A DNA stretch of 64,000 nucleotides from Anaeromyxobacter sp. (GTDB lineage Bacteria; Myxococcota; Myxococcia; Myxococcales; Anaeromyxobacteraceae), in the NCBI GenBank assembly GCA_016718565.1, contig JADKCZ010000018.1:459001-523000 (forward strand), in the 5' to 3' direction. The stretch's first letter is position 1. Every line of letters begins with the position of its first letter. A program made the position numbers and the translations under genes. The notes under the pieces were generated by a model that was given only the letters and a program-made list of their open reading frames with translations, did not search any database and had not been told where the DNA came from. Positions 7,967 through 16,901 of this stretch are shown in pieces.

Positions 7967-8584
7967 CTACTCCAGGGAAACGCCGGCCACCGCCTCGAGG
8001 TGCGCCGCCGCCACGGCGCCGGGGCGCAGCAGGCGCAGCCGCACCCCCTCCACCACCACCACCGTGGACGGCAGGCCGCCGGGGGACGGGCCGCAGTCCA
8101 GCACCAGGTCGAGGCGCGCCACCAGGGCGGGGTCCAGGTCGGCCGGGCTGGCCGCGGGGGGCGCGCCGGCCAGGTTGGCGCTGGTGGAGACCAGGGCCCC
8201 GCCGGCCGCCAGCGCCAGCGCGGCCGCCACCTCGCCCCCGGTCACCCGCACCCCCACCGTGGCGCCGCCGCCGGTGAGCAGCGGGTGCAGCCCAGGTCGG
8301 GCCGGCAGCACCAGGGTGAGCGGCCCGGGCCAGCAGGCGCCGGCCAGGCGGCGCGCCAGCGGGGAGAGGACCGCCACCGCCTCCACCTGCGCCAGATCCG
8401 CCGCCAGCAGCGGCAGCGGCTTGCCGTCCGGCCGCCCCTTGGCGCGCGCCAGGCGCTCCACCGCCGCGCCGTCGACCGCCAGGGCCCCCAGCCCGTAGAA
8501 GGTCTCGGTGGGGTAGGCGATGACCGCGCCGGCGCGGAGGGCGGCGGCGGCCTCGGCGATCCGGCGCGAGCGCGTGGCGTCCAC
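7967..8584 (-). CDS. tsaC: Threonylcarbamoyl-AMP synthase (TsaC/YrdC/Sua5 domain)
   Basis: A 205-residue YrdC-domain protein expected to make threonylcarbamoyl-AMP from threonine, bicarbonate and ATP for t6A37 tRNA modification. Typical motifs are AYPTETFYGLGA (about 30-41), KGRPDGKPLPLL (55-66), WPGPLTLVL, the VGVRV block and STSANLAGAPP. Length fits the short TsaC form. The GTG at 8584 is chosen because it follows a GGAGGGGAG ribosome site and starts directly before the domain. The gene is 20 bases beyond the lptG stop on the same strand, so probably co-transcribed with lptFG. Confidence 0.92.
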   Translation of the reverse strand: MDATRSRRIAEAAAALRAGAVIAYPTETFYGLGALAVDGAAVERLARAKGRPDGKPLPLLAADLAQVEAVAVLSPLARRLAGACWPGPLTLVLPARPGLHPLLTGGGATVGVRVTGGEVAAALALAAGGALVSTSANLAGAPPAASPADLDPALVARLDLVLDCGPSPGGLPSTVVVVEGVRLRLLRPGAVAAAHLEAVAGVSLE

Positions 8585-8604
8585 GGTCGGCTCCCCTCCC
8601 CTCG

Positions 8605-9690
8605 TCAGGCGGCCCGGCGCACGGCCAGGGTCCCGACCGCCAGGAAGAGCAGGTCGGGCGTCCAGGCCGCCACCATCGGCGAGAGCCGCCCGGACAGGCC
8701 CAGCGCCATGCAGACACCCTGGGCGCCCCACAGCAGCAGCGACACGCCCACCGCCTCCAGCAGCGAGACCGAGACGTGGCCCCGCCGGCTGCGGCGCAGC
8801 GCCAGCGCCACGGCCAGGAGCACGCCCGGCACCGCTGAGAGCGGGTAGGCCATCCGGTTGGCGCGCTCCAGCTCGAACTCGGCCGAGGGCTGCCCGAGCC
8901 TGCGGCGCAGGTCGATCTGGGTCGAGAGCACCGCGTGGCTGAGCTGGGAGGGGCGGCCCGGCGTCAGCTCGAAGGAGCCGGGCGGCTCGTCGAAGCGGAA
9001 GAGCCGCTCGGCCCACCGCTCCACCCGGCTCTCGCCGTCGGGCCCGAAGGTCCGCTCCTCCACGTCGGCCAGGCGCCAGGCCCCATCCTCGGCCGGCTCC
9101 ATGCGGACGGCGTCCACCCGGCGGGCCAGGTGGAACCCGGGGGTCACCTCCAGCACCGTGACCCGCTCGAAGCCGCCGCCCGGCAGGGCGCCGCGCAGGT
9201 GGTAGATGCGCCGGCCGTCGGCCCCGCGGAACCAGCGCTTGGGCTCCTGCCAGGCCATCCAGCGCCGGTAGCTGCCGCCGCGGCCGAAGCGGGTGGCCGA
9301 GATCTCCTCGGCGCGCTGCGCCGCGTGCACCCCCACCAGGTCGTGCAGCCCACCCATCACGACGGCCACCAGCAGCGCCGTGGCCACCATGGGCAGCGCC
9401 AGCCGCCACGGCCCCAGCCCCACCGAGCGGAGCGCGGTCCACTCGCGGGTCTGGCGCAGGCCGCTGGTGGCCACCGCCGCCCCCAGCAGCATGGCCGCCG
9501 GCGCCATCTGCGCCGCCACCACCGCCGCCTTGTTGGCGTAGAGCTCCAGCGCCGCCAGGACCCAGCCGCTGCCGCGGATGACGTGGGCGTTGTCGACGAA
9601 GTCCACCACCAGGAACACGGCCACCACGCCCGTCAGGGCCGCCAGGAAGGCCAGGGCCGCGCGGGTCGCCACGTAGCGCGCCAGGATCAC
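8605..9690 (-). CDS. lptG: LPS export permease LptG-like (YjgP/YjgQ family)
   Basis: A 361-residue inner-membrane protein of the LptF/LptG family, partner of the LptB ATPase in extracting lipopolysaccharide from the membrane. The N-terminal ARYVATRAALAFLAAL anchor is followed by a hydrophobic hairpin (residues about 50-125), including the TREWTALRSVGL coupling-helix region. A long periplasmic jellyroll stretch comes next (about 125-270). Three C-terminal transmembrane segments follow, from MAYPLSAVPGVLLAVALAL onward. It overlaps lptF by 4 bases (ATGA). LptG rather than LptF is inferred from its second position and the VVDFVDN helix. Confidence 0.9.
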   Translation of the reverse strand: MILARYVATRAALAFLAALTGVVAVFLVVDFVDNAHVIRGSGWVLAALELYANKAAVVAAQMAPAAMLLGAAVATSGLRQTREWTALRSVGLGPWRLALPMVATALLVAVVMGGLHDLVGVHAAQRAEEISATRFGRGGSYRRWMAWQEPKRWFRGADGRRIYHLRGALPGGGFERVTVLEVTPGFHLARRVDAVRMEPAEDGAWRLADVEERTFGPDGESRVERWAERLFRFDEPPGSFELTPGRPSQLSHAVLSTQIDLRRRLGQPSAEFELERANRMAYPLSAVPGVLLAVALALRRSRRGHVSVSLLEAVGVSLLLWGAQGVCMALGLSGRLSPMVAAWTPDLLFLAVGTLAVRRAA

Positions 9691-10799
9691 CGCACCGCCC
9701 CCGGGCCGCGCCGCGCCAGCAGCCAGCAGAGCCCCAGCCCGACCGCCACCAGCACCACCGTGGAGAGCTGCAGCGCCAGGGCGGGCGGCAGCACCCCGCG
9801 CTCCGCCAGCACCTCGCCGCCGCGCAGCAGCAGGTAGTGGGCCAGCACCCCCGCCACCGCCGCGCCGATGCCGGCCGCCCGGCCGCCCCGCCGCATGGCG
9901 GCGATGGGCACGGCCATCAGGGCGAAGCCCAGCACCGCCAGGGGCGAGGCCAGGCGGCGGTGCAGGGCCACCTCGGCGGCCAGCCGCGCCGGCTCGGGGC
10001 GCCCCGGCGCCGGGCGGGCCCGCTCGGCCAGCTCGGCCGAGCTCATGGCCTTGGTGGAGCCCGAGAGGACGTTCTTGTCGGTGATGGCCGTGCCCAGCCC
10101 CAGCGAGACCGCGGCGCGCCGGAAGGCGGCCAGCACGTACTCCTCGGCCTGGGCCTCCTCGCGGTGCAGCTCGCCCGCCTCCAGCACCAGCCGCATCTCC
10201 TCGCCCGCCCCCACCGGCTCGAGCCGCCCACGCCGCGCCAGCGCCAGCATCGGCGCCGCCGGGTCGGTGCGGTCGGAGATGAGCACGTTGGTCCAGCCCT
10301 CCGGCCCCACCTGCTCGGCGTAGACGGTGAACTGGGGGATCTCCTCGAAGAAGGTGCCGGCCCGCACGTTGGCCGTGACGTTCTGCTTGATGAGCTCGTT
10401 GAAGCGCAGCTGCGCCTCGCGCAGCCCGGCCGGCTCCACCTCCAGCGAGAGCCAGGTGCCCAGCCCCGCCAGCGCCAGCCCGATGACCACCGGCACCCGC
10501 ACCAGGCGCACCGGCGAGAGGCCGGCCGCGCCGATGGCCATGATCTCCCGGTCGTCGGCCAGCCGGCCGGTGCCGAGGATGCCGCCCAGCAGGAAGGAGA
10601 CCGGCATGACGTAGCCGAGGAAGTGCGGCAGCAGCGCCAGCACCACGCCGCCCAGGTCGGCCGCCGAGACGCCGGCGCCGAAGAGGATGTCGGCGCGGGC
10701 CAGGATCTGGGTGACCAGCAGGATCTGCACCAGGAACAGGAGCGCCGCCCCGAAGGGCAGCAGGATCTCCTTCGCCAGGTAGCGGTCCAGCCGGCCCAC
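9687..10799 (-). CDS. lptF: LPS export permease LptF-like
   Basis: A 370-residue partner of the following gene with the same 3-TM/periplasmic-domain/3-TM plan. It opens with DRYLAKEILLPFGAALLFLV, typical of LptF. It has the cytoplasmic coupling segment DDREIMAIGAAGLSPVRLV (about 82-100), a periplasmic domain containing FFEEIPQFTVYAEQ, and C-terminal hydrophobic helices. LptF and LptG form the transmembrane dimer of the LptB2FG ABC extractor. Their presence as adjacent coupled genes marks a Gram-negative, LPS-bearing cell. The gap to the purE stop upstream is 24 bases, so the pur genes and lptFG may be read through. Confidence 0.92.
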   Translation of the reverse strand: MGRLDRYLAKEILLPFGAALLFLVQILLVTQILARADILFGAGVSAADLGGVVLALLPHFLGYVMPVSFLLGGILGTGRLADDREIMAIGAAGLSPVRLVRVPVVIGLALAGLGTWLSLEVEPAGLREAQLRFNELIKQNVTANVRAGTFFEEIPQFTVYAEQVGPEGWTNVLISDRTDPAAPMLALARRGRLEPVGAGEEMRLVLEAGELHREEAQAEEYVLAAFRRAAVSLGLGTAITDKNVLSGSTKAMSSAELAERARPAPGRPEPARLAAEVALHRRLASPLAVLGFALMAVPIAAMRRGGRAAGIGAAVAGVLAHYLLLRGGEVLAERGVLPPALALQLSTVVLVAVGLGLCWLLARRGPGAVR

Positions 10800-10823
10800 G
10801 CGCCCTCCCCCTCCCGGGCCCGC

Positions 10824-11330
10824 TCAGGTCCCGGCCAGCTTGGCCTGGAGCGCGGCGTCCTTGGCCTCGACCTCCAGGGCCATGCGGGCGCGCTGCTCGC
10901 GGACCTTCTCGGCCACCGCCGGGTCGCCCAGCGCCAGGATGCGCGCCGCCAGCAGCCCGGCGTTGCGAGCGCCGGCCTTGCCGATGGCCAGGGTCCCCAC
11001 CGGCACGCCGGCCGGCATCTGGGCGATGGCCAGCAGGGCGTCGAGCCCCTTCAGGTCGCTGGCCGCCAGCGGCACGCCCAGCACCGGCAGCCCGGTCTCG
11101 GCCGCCACCACGCCCGCCAGGTGGGCGGCCGCCCCGGCGCCGCAGATGATCACCTGGATGCCGCGCCCGGCCGCCTGGCGGGCCAGCTCGCCGGTGCGGG
11201 CCGGCGTGCGGTGGGCCGAGGAGACGTGCACCTCGCTGTCGACGCCCATCTCGAGCAGCGCCTTGCGGGCCTCGGCCATGACCTCCCAGTCCGAGTCCGA
11301 CCCCATGAGGATGAGAACCCTGGTGTTCAC
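10824..11330 (-). CDS. purE: N5-carboxyaminoimidazole ribonucleotide mutase
   Basis: A 168-residue class I PurE, which moves the carboxylate of N5-CAIR to C4 in purine synthesis. Motifs in order: MGSDSDW near residue 10 (phosphate/ribose binding), SSAHRTPARTGEL (about 40-52, with the catalytic His), and GAGAAAHLAGVVA (about 69-81). The GTG at 11330 overlaps the purD stop by 4 bases (GTGA), so translation is likely coupled. The longer in-frame extension upstream lies inside purD and is rejected. A charged Lys/Ala tail closes the protein, as in many PurE sequences. Confidence 0.95.
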   Translation of the reverse strand: MNTRVLILMGSDSDWEVMAEARKALLEMGVDSEVHVSSAHRTPARTGELARQAAGRGIQVIICGAGAAAHLAGVVAAETGLPVLGVPLAASDLKGLDALLAIAQMPAGVPVGTLAIGKAGARNAGLLAARILALGDPAVAEKVREQRARMALEVEAKDAALQAKLAGT

Positions 11331-12589
11331 GTGGTCACCCCGATGTCCTTGCGGAACTGCATGCCGCGGAAGCGCAGCTGGGCCACCGCCCCGTAGGCGC
11401 GGCGGGCGGCGTCGTCGAGCCCGGCGCCCAGCCCGCAGACCGTGAGCACCCGCCCCCCGGCGGTGCACAGGCGCCCCTCGGCGTCCCGGGTGGTGGCGCC
11501 CTGGAAGACCTGGATGTCGGGGGCGAAGGTGGCCTCGGCCCCGCTGATGTCGTCGCCGGTGGTGACCCGGCCCGGGTAGCCCTCGGCGGCCAGCACCACG
11601 CCCACCGCGGCCCGCGGGTCGAGCTCCAGCGGCACGTCCGCCAGGTCGCCCCGGGCGGCCGCCACCAGCAGGGGCACCAGGTCGCTCTTCACCCGCATCA
11701 GGATGGGCTGCGTCTCGGGGTCGCCCAGCCGGGCGTTGAACTCCAGCACCTTGGGCCCCTTGGGCGTGAGCATCAACCCGGCGTAGAGCGCCCCGCGGAA
11801 GGTGCGGCCCCGCCCCGCCAGCTCGCGCAGGGCCGGCACCATCACCGTGCGCTGCACGTCGGCCAGCTGGTCGGCCGTCACCTTGGGCGTGGGGCAGAAG
11901 GCGCCCATGCCGCCGGTGTTGGGGCCGCGGTCGCCGTCGAAGATCCGCTTGTGGTCCTGCGCCGCCGGCAGCATGCGCACCCGGCGCCCGTCGGTGAGGC
12001 AGATGCAGCTGGCCTCCGGTCCGCTCAGCTTCTCCTCCAGCAGCACGGTGGCGCCGGCCGCGCCGTGCACCCGGTCCACCAGGATCTCCTGCAGCGCCCT
12101 GGCCACCTCCTCCAGCGAGGCGCAGACCACCACGCCCTTGCCGGCGGCCAGGCCGTCGGCCTTGACCACCACCTGGCCGTCGCGCGCCTTGGCCCAGGCC
12201 AGCGCCGGCTCCGGCGCCGTGAAGGTGGCGAAGTCGGCGGTGGGGATGCCGGCGGCCCGCATCACGTCCTTGGCGAAGGCCTTGGAGCCCTCGATCTCGG
12301 CGGCGGCGGCGGTGGGCCCGAAGGCCAGGATCCCGGCGGCCGCCAGCCTGTCCACCAGGCCGGCCACCAGCGGCGCCTCCGGCCCCACCACCACCAGATC
12401 CATCCGCTCCCGACGGGCGAAGGCGGTCAGCCCCTCCACGTCGTCGGACCTGACGGGGACCAGCGTGGCCAGCGTGCCGATGCCGGGGTTGCCCGGCGCC
12501 GCGAACAAGGCGGTGACGAGCGGGGACTGGGCGATCTTCCAGGCGAGGGCGTGCTCACGACCGCCCGAGCCGACGACGAGGACGCGCAT
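11327..12589 (-). CDS. purD: Phosphoribosylamine--glycine ligase (GAR synthetase)
   Basis: A 420-residue ATP-grasp ligase joining phosphoribosylamine and glycine in step 2 of purine synthesis. It opens MRVLVVGSGGREHALAWKI, the family N-domain. PEAPLVAGLVDRL and FGPTAAAAEIEGSKAFAKD follow, then the ATP-grasp VVVKADGLAAGKGVVV block (about 136-151), PNTGGMGAFCP and LEFNARLGDPETQ. Length is normal. The ATG is only 9 bases from a TATAAAT box on the same strand, hinting at a very short leader. It forms a coupled pair with purE. Confidence 0.96.
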   Translation of the reverse strand: MRVLVVGSGGREHALAWKIAQSPLVTALFAAPGNPGIGTLATLVPVRSDDVEGLTAFARRERMDLVVVGPEAPLVAGLVDRLAAAGILAFGPTAAAAEIEGSKAFAKDVMRAAGIPTADFATFTAPEPALAWAKARDGQVVVKADGLAAGKGVVVCASLEEVARALQEILVDRVHGAAGATVLLEEKLSGPEASCICLTDGRRVRMLPAAQDHKRIFDGDRGPNTGGMGAFCPTPKVTADQLADVQRTVMVPALRELAGRGRTFRGALYAGLMLTPKGPKVLEFNARLGDPETQPILMRVKSDLVPLLVAAARGDLADVPLELDPRAAVGVVLAAEGYPGRVTTGDDISGAEATFAPDIQVFQGATTRDAEGRLCTAGGRVLTVCGLGAGLDDAARRAYGAVAQLRFRGMQFRKDIGVTT

Positions 12590-12597
12590 GGGGCGGG

Positions 12598-12604
12598 ATT
12601 TATA
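12598..12604 (-). promoter_or_regulatory. purD: Candidate -10 element of purD
   Basis: The minus strand reads TATAAAT, a rare AT-rich island in a roughly 75% GC context. It ends 8 bases before the purD ATG. If it is a -10 box, transcription would begin within a few bases of the start codon, giving a leaderless or near-leaderless message. No clear -35 is found 16-18 bases upstream. No ribosome site lies between it and the ATG. Confidence 0.4.
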
Positions 12605-12663
12605 CCACTCCCGGGCAGCCGGAGTGCCCGCGCAGCACCCCCGCCCCCGCCCCCGCCGAGCCG

Positions 12664-14664
12664 CTACCGGACGGGCCGGCCCCCGGCGAGGTCCAGCAGC
12701 AGGCCCCGCGCCGCCGAGAGCCCGGGGTCCTCGGCCAGGAGTCCGCGGGCCAGGGCCGCCGCCTCGGCGGAGGCCTCCTTGGTGCGGGCCGTGCGGGCCA
12801 GGAGGCGCGCCCGGCCCAGCCTGGCCGCGGCCCCGCCCCTGCCAGGGGCGGCTGGAGCCGCAGCGCCGGAGCCGTCGGGGTCCGCCACCCCCCCCTCCTC
12901 CTGGGCGGCGGCCGCCGCGGCGGCCCGGGCGGCCTCGGGCAGCCGACCGGCCGCCAGCAGCGCCCGCGCCAGCACCCCGCCCACCGCCTCGGCGCCCGGC
13001 AGCCCCTGCGCCGCCGCGGCATGCCGCAGCGCCTCGGCCGGGCGTCCGCGGTCGAGCGCCGCCTGCGCCAGCAGGACCCGCGCGCCCCCGGCGCGGCGGT
13101 CCCCCGCCAGGACCCTGCCGGCGTACCGCTCGGCCGCCGGGGCCAGGCCCAGCTCCAGCGCGCAGGCCGCGGCGGCCAGCAGCGCCGTCCGGGCCGCCTC
13201 CGGCTCGGCCCGCGCGATCCCCTCGAAGCGGCCGATGGCCTCGAAGATCGCCGCCGGCCCCTCCCAGCACGCCACCGGCTGCCGCCGCAGCCGCCCCTCC
13301 ACCGGGTCGAGGGCCAGCGCCCGCCGCGCCAGCGCCAGGGCCGGGCCGGTGTAGCCGAGGCGGGCGGCGGCGGCCCCGGCCACCAGCGCCACGGCGGGCT
13401 CGCGGGGCGAGGACTCGGCCCAGCCCCGCCAGGCGTCCGCGGCCTCGTCGAGGGTGGCCGACCCGAGCTCGGCCTGCCGGGCCGCCAGCAGCGCCGCCAC
13501 GGCGGGCCCGCAGCGGTCGCCCACCACCCCGGCCGCCTCGCGCAGGGCGGCCCGGTCCTGGCGCCGGAAGGCCAGCACCGCCGCCTGGTGCTGCGCCGGC
13601 GCGCTGGCCGGCACGCGCGCCAGCGCGGCCGCCACCAGGCGGGCGGCGCCGGGGTCGTCGCCGGCGGACAGGGCGAGCGCGGCCCGCAGGGCGTCGATGC
13701 GGGCCAGCAGGTACGGGTCGACGGCCAGCGCCGACGCCTCGTCGAGCAGCCGGCCCGCCTCCTCCGGCCGCCCCTCGAGCTGCGCCGCCAGGCGCGCCAG
13801 CAGGAAGGCCGGGAGGGCCGCCCTCGGGTCCTGGGCCCGCCAGGCGCGCAGCCGGAGCGACGCCTCGGCGTGCCGCCCGGAGGCGGCCTCCACCTCGGCG
13901 GCCAGCTCCTGCAGCCCGGGGTGGGTCGGGGTCAGCGCCAGCCGGGCCTCGGCGTGGGCCAGGGCCCCCTCGGCGTCGCCTCCGGCCCAGCGGGCGCGCG
14001 CCGCGGCGGCGAGGAGCCGGCGGTCCTGGGGGTGGAGGGCGGCTGCGCGCTCCAGCGCCTGGGCCGCGGCGGCCGGGTCGCCGGGCAGGAGGGCCAGCCC
14101 GCCCGCCAGCGCCGCCGACGAGGCGGCCGTGGCGCCGGCTCCACCGGCGGCGGTCGCGGCGCCGGCCTGGGCGCGGCGCGAGGCGTCCAGCGCCTCCTCC
14201 CGGTTGCGCGCCGAGGGCACCAGCAGGAGCAGCCGGGCCTGGGCGCCCATGAGGTCGGACCGGCCCGGGGAGGCCGCCAGGGCCCAGGCCAGCAGGGCGT
14301 GCGCCTCCTGGAGCCCCTGCCCGTCCGCCACCTCGCCGGCCCCGTCGGCGAAGGCGGTCGCCAGGCAGGCCACCGCCTCGGGGCGGGCCGCGTCCTGCAC
14401 CAGCACGGCGCGGCAGGCGGCGGTCGCGAGAGCCACGCCCCCGGGCTGATCGGCGGCCAGCGCCTCGGCGGCGCGGGCCAGCAGCTCGTCGGCGGCGCCG
14501 CGCGGCAGGGCCGGGTCGGCGCGCCAGGCGGCCGCGCGCTCCTCCACCGGCGTGGGCGGGCGCGGCGGCGGCGCGGCCGGACAGCCGGCCAGGGCCACGG
14601 CGGCGAGGCCTGCCAGCAGCCGGGGCGGGGCCGGGCGCGGGGAGCGGGGGCGCGGCGGGGGCAT
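12664..14664 (-). CDS. Large TPR-repeat lipoprotein
   Basis: A 666-residue protein with a lipoprotein signal peptide: a basic Pro/Arg-rich N-region, a hydrophobic LLAGLAAVALAGC segment and a lipobox Cys near residue 28. The remainder is Ala-rich helical repeats with spaced Ala/Leu/Tyr patterns typical of tetratricopeptide units (for example the segments around residues 230-330 and 480-590). The usual role of such proteins is scaffolding in the outer membrane or periplasm. No catalytic motif is seen. It lies between purH and purD on the same strand with about 75 bases on the purD side. A tie to purine synthesis is not implied. Confidence 0.75.
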   Translation of the reverse strand: MPPPRPRSPRPAPPRLLAGLAAVALAGCPAAPPPRPPTPVEERAAAWRADPALPRGAADELLARAAEALAADQPGGVALATAACRAVLVQDAARPEAVACLATAFADGAGEVADGQGLQEAHALLAWALAASPGRSDLMGAQARLLLLVPSARNREEALDASRRAQAGAATAAGGAGATAASSAALAGGLALLPGDPAAAAQALERAAALHPQDRRLLAAAARARWAGGDAEGALAHAEARLALTPTHPGLQELAAEVEAASGRHAEASLRLRAWRAQDPRAALPAFLLARLAAQLEGRPEEAGRLLDEASALAVDPYLLARIDALRAALALSAGDDPGAARLVAAALARVPASAPAQHQAAVLAFRRQDRAALREAAGVVGDRCGPAVAALLAARQAELGSATLDEAADAWRGWAESSPREPAVALVAGAAAARLGYTGPALALARRALALDPVEGRLRRQPVACWEGPAAIFEAIGRFEGIARAEPEAARTALLAAAACALELGLAPAAERYAGRVLAGDRRAGGARVLLAQAALDRGRPAEALRHAAAAQGLPGAEAVGGVLARALLAAGRLPEAARAAAAAAAQEEGGVADPDGSGAAAPAAPGRGGAAARLGRARLLARTARTKEASAEAAALARGLLAEDPGLSAARGLLLDLAGGRPVR

Positions 14665-14698
14665 GCGCCGAGCCTACCGCAGCCCCCCGGCCTCGCGG

Positions 14699-16273
14699 CT
14701 AGTGGCGGAAGTGGCGCATGCCGGTCGCCACCATGGCGATCCCGGCGGCGTCGGCGGCGGCCACCACCTCGGCGTCGCGCATCGACCCGCCGGGCTGGAT
14801 GATGGCCGTGGCGCCGGCCTTGATGATCTCCTCCACGCCGTCGGCGAAGGGGAAGAAGGCGTCGGAGCCGACGCTGGCGCCGCGCACCGGCAGCTGCGCC
14901 TTCATGACCGCGGTCTTGACCGACTCGACGCGGCTGGTCTGCCCGCCGCCGATGGCCACGGTCCGGTCGCCCGCGGCGAAGACGATGGCGTTCGACTTGA
15001 CGTGCTTGACCACCTTCCAGGCGAAGAGGAGGTCCCGCCACTCCGCCTCGGTGGGGGCGCGCCTGGTCATGACCTTGCAGTCCTCGCGGCGCACCGCCCC
15101 GAGGTCGCGGTCCATCACCAGCACGCCGCCGGTGATGGAGCGCAGCTCGCGCCCCTCCTCCGGGCGGCGCCGCCAGCTGGCGCGCGGCTGGCCCAGCCGC
15201 GGCGACTCCAGCAGGCGCAGGTTCTTCTTGGCGGCCAGCAGGGCGCGGGCGCCGGGGTCGTAGGCCGGCGCGATGACGCACTCGAGGAAGAGGTCGGTGA
15301 GCTCGCGGGCGGCCGCCTCGTCCACCGGCCGGTTGAGCGCCACGATGCCGCCGAAGGCCGAGACCGGATCGCAGGCGCGGGCGCGGGCGAAGGCCTCGCC
15401 AGGGGTGGCGCCCAGCGACACGCCGCAGGGGGTGTTGTGCTTGATGACCACCGCGGCCGGGCCCTCGAACTCCTTCACGCCGGCGATGGCGGCCTCCAGG
15501 TCGAGGAGGTTGTTGTAGCTCAGCTCCTTGCCCTGCAGGATGCTGGCGAAGGCCACGGTGGGCTCCTCCGGCTCGCGCCCGGCCCGGTAGAAGGCGCCGG
15601 CCTGGTGGGGGTTCTCGCCGTAGCGCAGGTCCTGCACCTTGGTGAAGACCGCGCCCAGGGTGGCGGGGAAGTGGGCCGGCGCCGCGGCCGGGGTGGCGCG
15701 GGCGGTGAGGTACTCGGAGATGGCCGCGTCGTAGGCCGCCGTGTGGGCGAAGGCCTTCTTCATGAGGTCGAAGCGGGTGGCCTCGGAGAGGGCCCGCCCG
15801 GCCTCCAGCTCCTCGGCGACCCGCGGGTAGTCGGCCGGGTCCACCACCACGCCCACGTGGGCCATGTTCTTGGCGGCGCTGCGGACCATGGTCGGTCCGC
15901 CGATGTCGATCTCCTCGACGCACTCGGCGAAGGCCTTGCCGGCCGCCACCGCCTCGCGGAACGGGTAGAGGTTCACCACCACCAGGTCGATGGGCGGGAT
16001 GTCACGGGCCGCCACGTCGGCCTCGTCGGAGGCCAGCCCGCGCCGGTAGAGGATCCCGCCGTGCACCCGCGGATGGAGGGTCTTGACCCTCCCGCCCAGG
16101 ATCTCGGGGGCCTGGGTGAAGTCGCCCACCGAGGTGACCGGCACGCCGGCCTCGACCAGCGCCTTCTGCGTGCCGCCGGTGGAGAGGAGCTCGACGCCCA
16201 GGGCGGCGAGCCGTTTCGCGAAGGGGACGAGACCGGTCTTGTCGGAGACCGAGAGCAGGGCGCGGCGGACCAT
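14699..16273 (-). CDS. purH: Bifunctional AICAR transformylase / IMP cyclohydrolase
   Basis: A 524-residue enzyme for the last two steps of IMP synthesis. The N-terminal IMP cyclohydrolase part starts MVRRALLSVSDKTGLVPFAK, with LLSTGGTQKAL and HPRVHGGILYRR. The C-terminal transformylase part carries LRYGENPHQAGAFYR and the KHNTPCGVSLG block. It ends with SDAFFPFADGVEEI and a Gly/Met/Arg/His-rich terminus. The start at 16273 is supported by GGAGG 8 bases upstream. The longer in-frame start at 16327 is not family-like. It follows the sigma-like gene by 69 bases on the same strand. Confidence 0.96.
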   Translation of the reverse strand: MVRRALLSVSDKTGLVPFAKRLAALGVELLSTGGTQKALVEAGVPVTSVGDFTQAPEILGGRVKTLHPRVHGGILYRRGLASDEADVAARDIPPIDLVVVNLYPFREAVAAGKAFAECVEEIDIGGPTMVRSAAKNMAHVGVVVDPADYPRVAEELEAGRALSEATRFDLMKKAFAHTAAYDAAISEYLTARATPAAAPAHFPATLGAVFTKVQDLRYGENPHQAGAFYRAGREPEEPTVAFASILQGKELSYNNLLDLEAAIAGVKEFEGPAAVVIKHNTPCGVSLGATPGEAFARARACDPVSAFGGIVALNRPVDEAAARELTDLFLECVIAPAYDPGARALLAAKKNLRLLESPRLGQPRASWRRRPEEGRELRSITGGVLVMDRDLGAVRREDCKVMTRRAPTEAEWRDLLFAWKVVKHVKSNAIVFAAGDRTVAIGGGQTSRVESVKTAVMKAQLPVRGASVGSDAFFPFADGVEEIIKAGATAIIQPGGSMRDAEVVAAADAAGIAMVATGMRHFRH

Positions 16274-16342
16274 GGGGGCAACCTCCGGAAGGGTGCCCCG
16301 TTTAGCAGCCGCCACCGGCCGTTTCAAGGCCGGCGAGCCAGG

Positions 16343-16870
16343 TCAGCGCGCGCCGTCGGGTCGGTCGAGCCCGGGCTTGCCGCTGCGGGGCTCGTCCTCG
16401 GCGATGGCCCGGAGCTTGAGCAGCCCGCGGGTCTCGACCTGCCGGATGCGCTCGCGGGTGAGGTTCATGATGGCCCCCACCTCCTCCAGCGTGATGCCGC
16501 CCTTGTCGGCGACGTCGAGCGCGCAGGTGTGCTCGAGCTCCCAGACCTCCTTGTCCGGGAAGTTGAGCTTGATCGACCCGGTGGACGGGTTCACGTCCAG
16601 GTAGAGGTGGTGCTTGCAGGAGATGAACATGCAGGGGCGCGGGCCGGTGGCGCACTCGGCGCGCTCCCGGGGCCGCCCCGCCTCGATCTCCCGCATGACG
16701 GCGTCCAGGTCGGGATCCGGCACGCCCGACTGGCGCTGCCGCCGCAGGTCGCGCGCGATCTCCTTGCGCGACATGGTCTTCGACCGACGCCGCTCGGGCG
16801 CCTCGCCGTCCACCGGCTCCGACGGGCCCTCGCTCCGCTTCGCTTCGCTCATCCCCGACCCCTTCCCCAC
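16343..16870 (-). CDS. Stand-alone sigma-70 region-4-like DNA-binding protein with Cys/His motif
   Basis: A 175-residue protein (169 if the second Met at 16852 is used). The C-terminal GGITLEEVGAIMNLTRERIRQVE is the HTH of sigma-70 region 4, used in promoter -35 recognition. Before it, a cluster from Cys at about residue 94 (ECATGPRPCMFISCKHH) through HTCALDV resembles a metal-binding knot rather than sigma region 2, which is absent. The N-terminal third is charged and probably disordered, with a basic RRRSKTMSRKEIARDLRRQR stretch. It cannot act as a complete sigma factor. It may bind RNA polymerase or DNA as an accessory regulator. It lies 31 bases past the MerR gene, likely in one operon. 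Confidence 0.75.
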   Translation of the reverse strand: MGKGSGMSEAKRSEGPSEPVDGEAPERRRSKTMSRKEIARDLRRQRQSGVPDPDLDAVMREIEAGRPRERAECATGPRPCMFISCKHHLYLDVNPSTGSIKLNFPDKEVWELEHTCALDVADKGGITLEEVGAIMNLTRERIRQVETRGLLKLRAIAEDEPRSGKPGLDRPDGAR

Positions 16871-16901
16871 CGACCCAAGGCGCCGTCTCCGGCGCCACCT
16901 G

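Noticed and set aside
16083..16604. Plus-strand open frames over purH and the sigma-like gene
   Set aside because: No family resemblance, and the minus-strand genes are secure.
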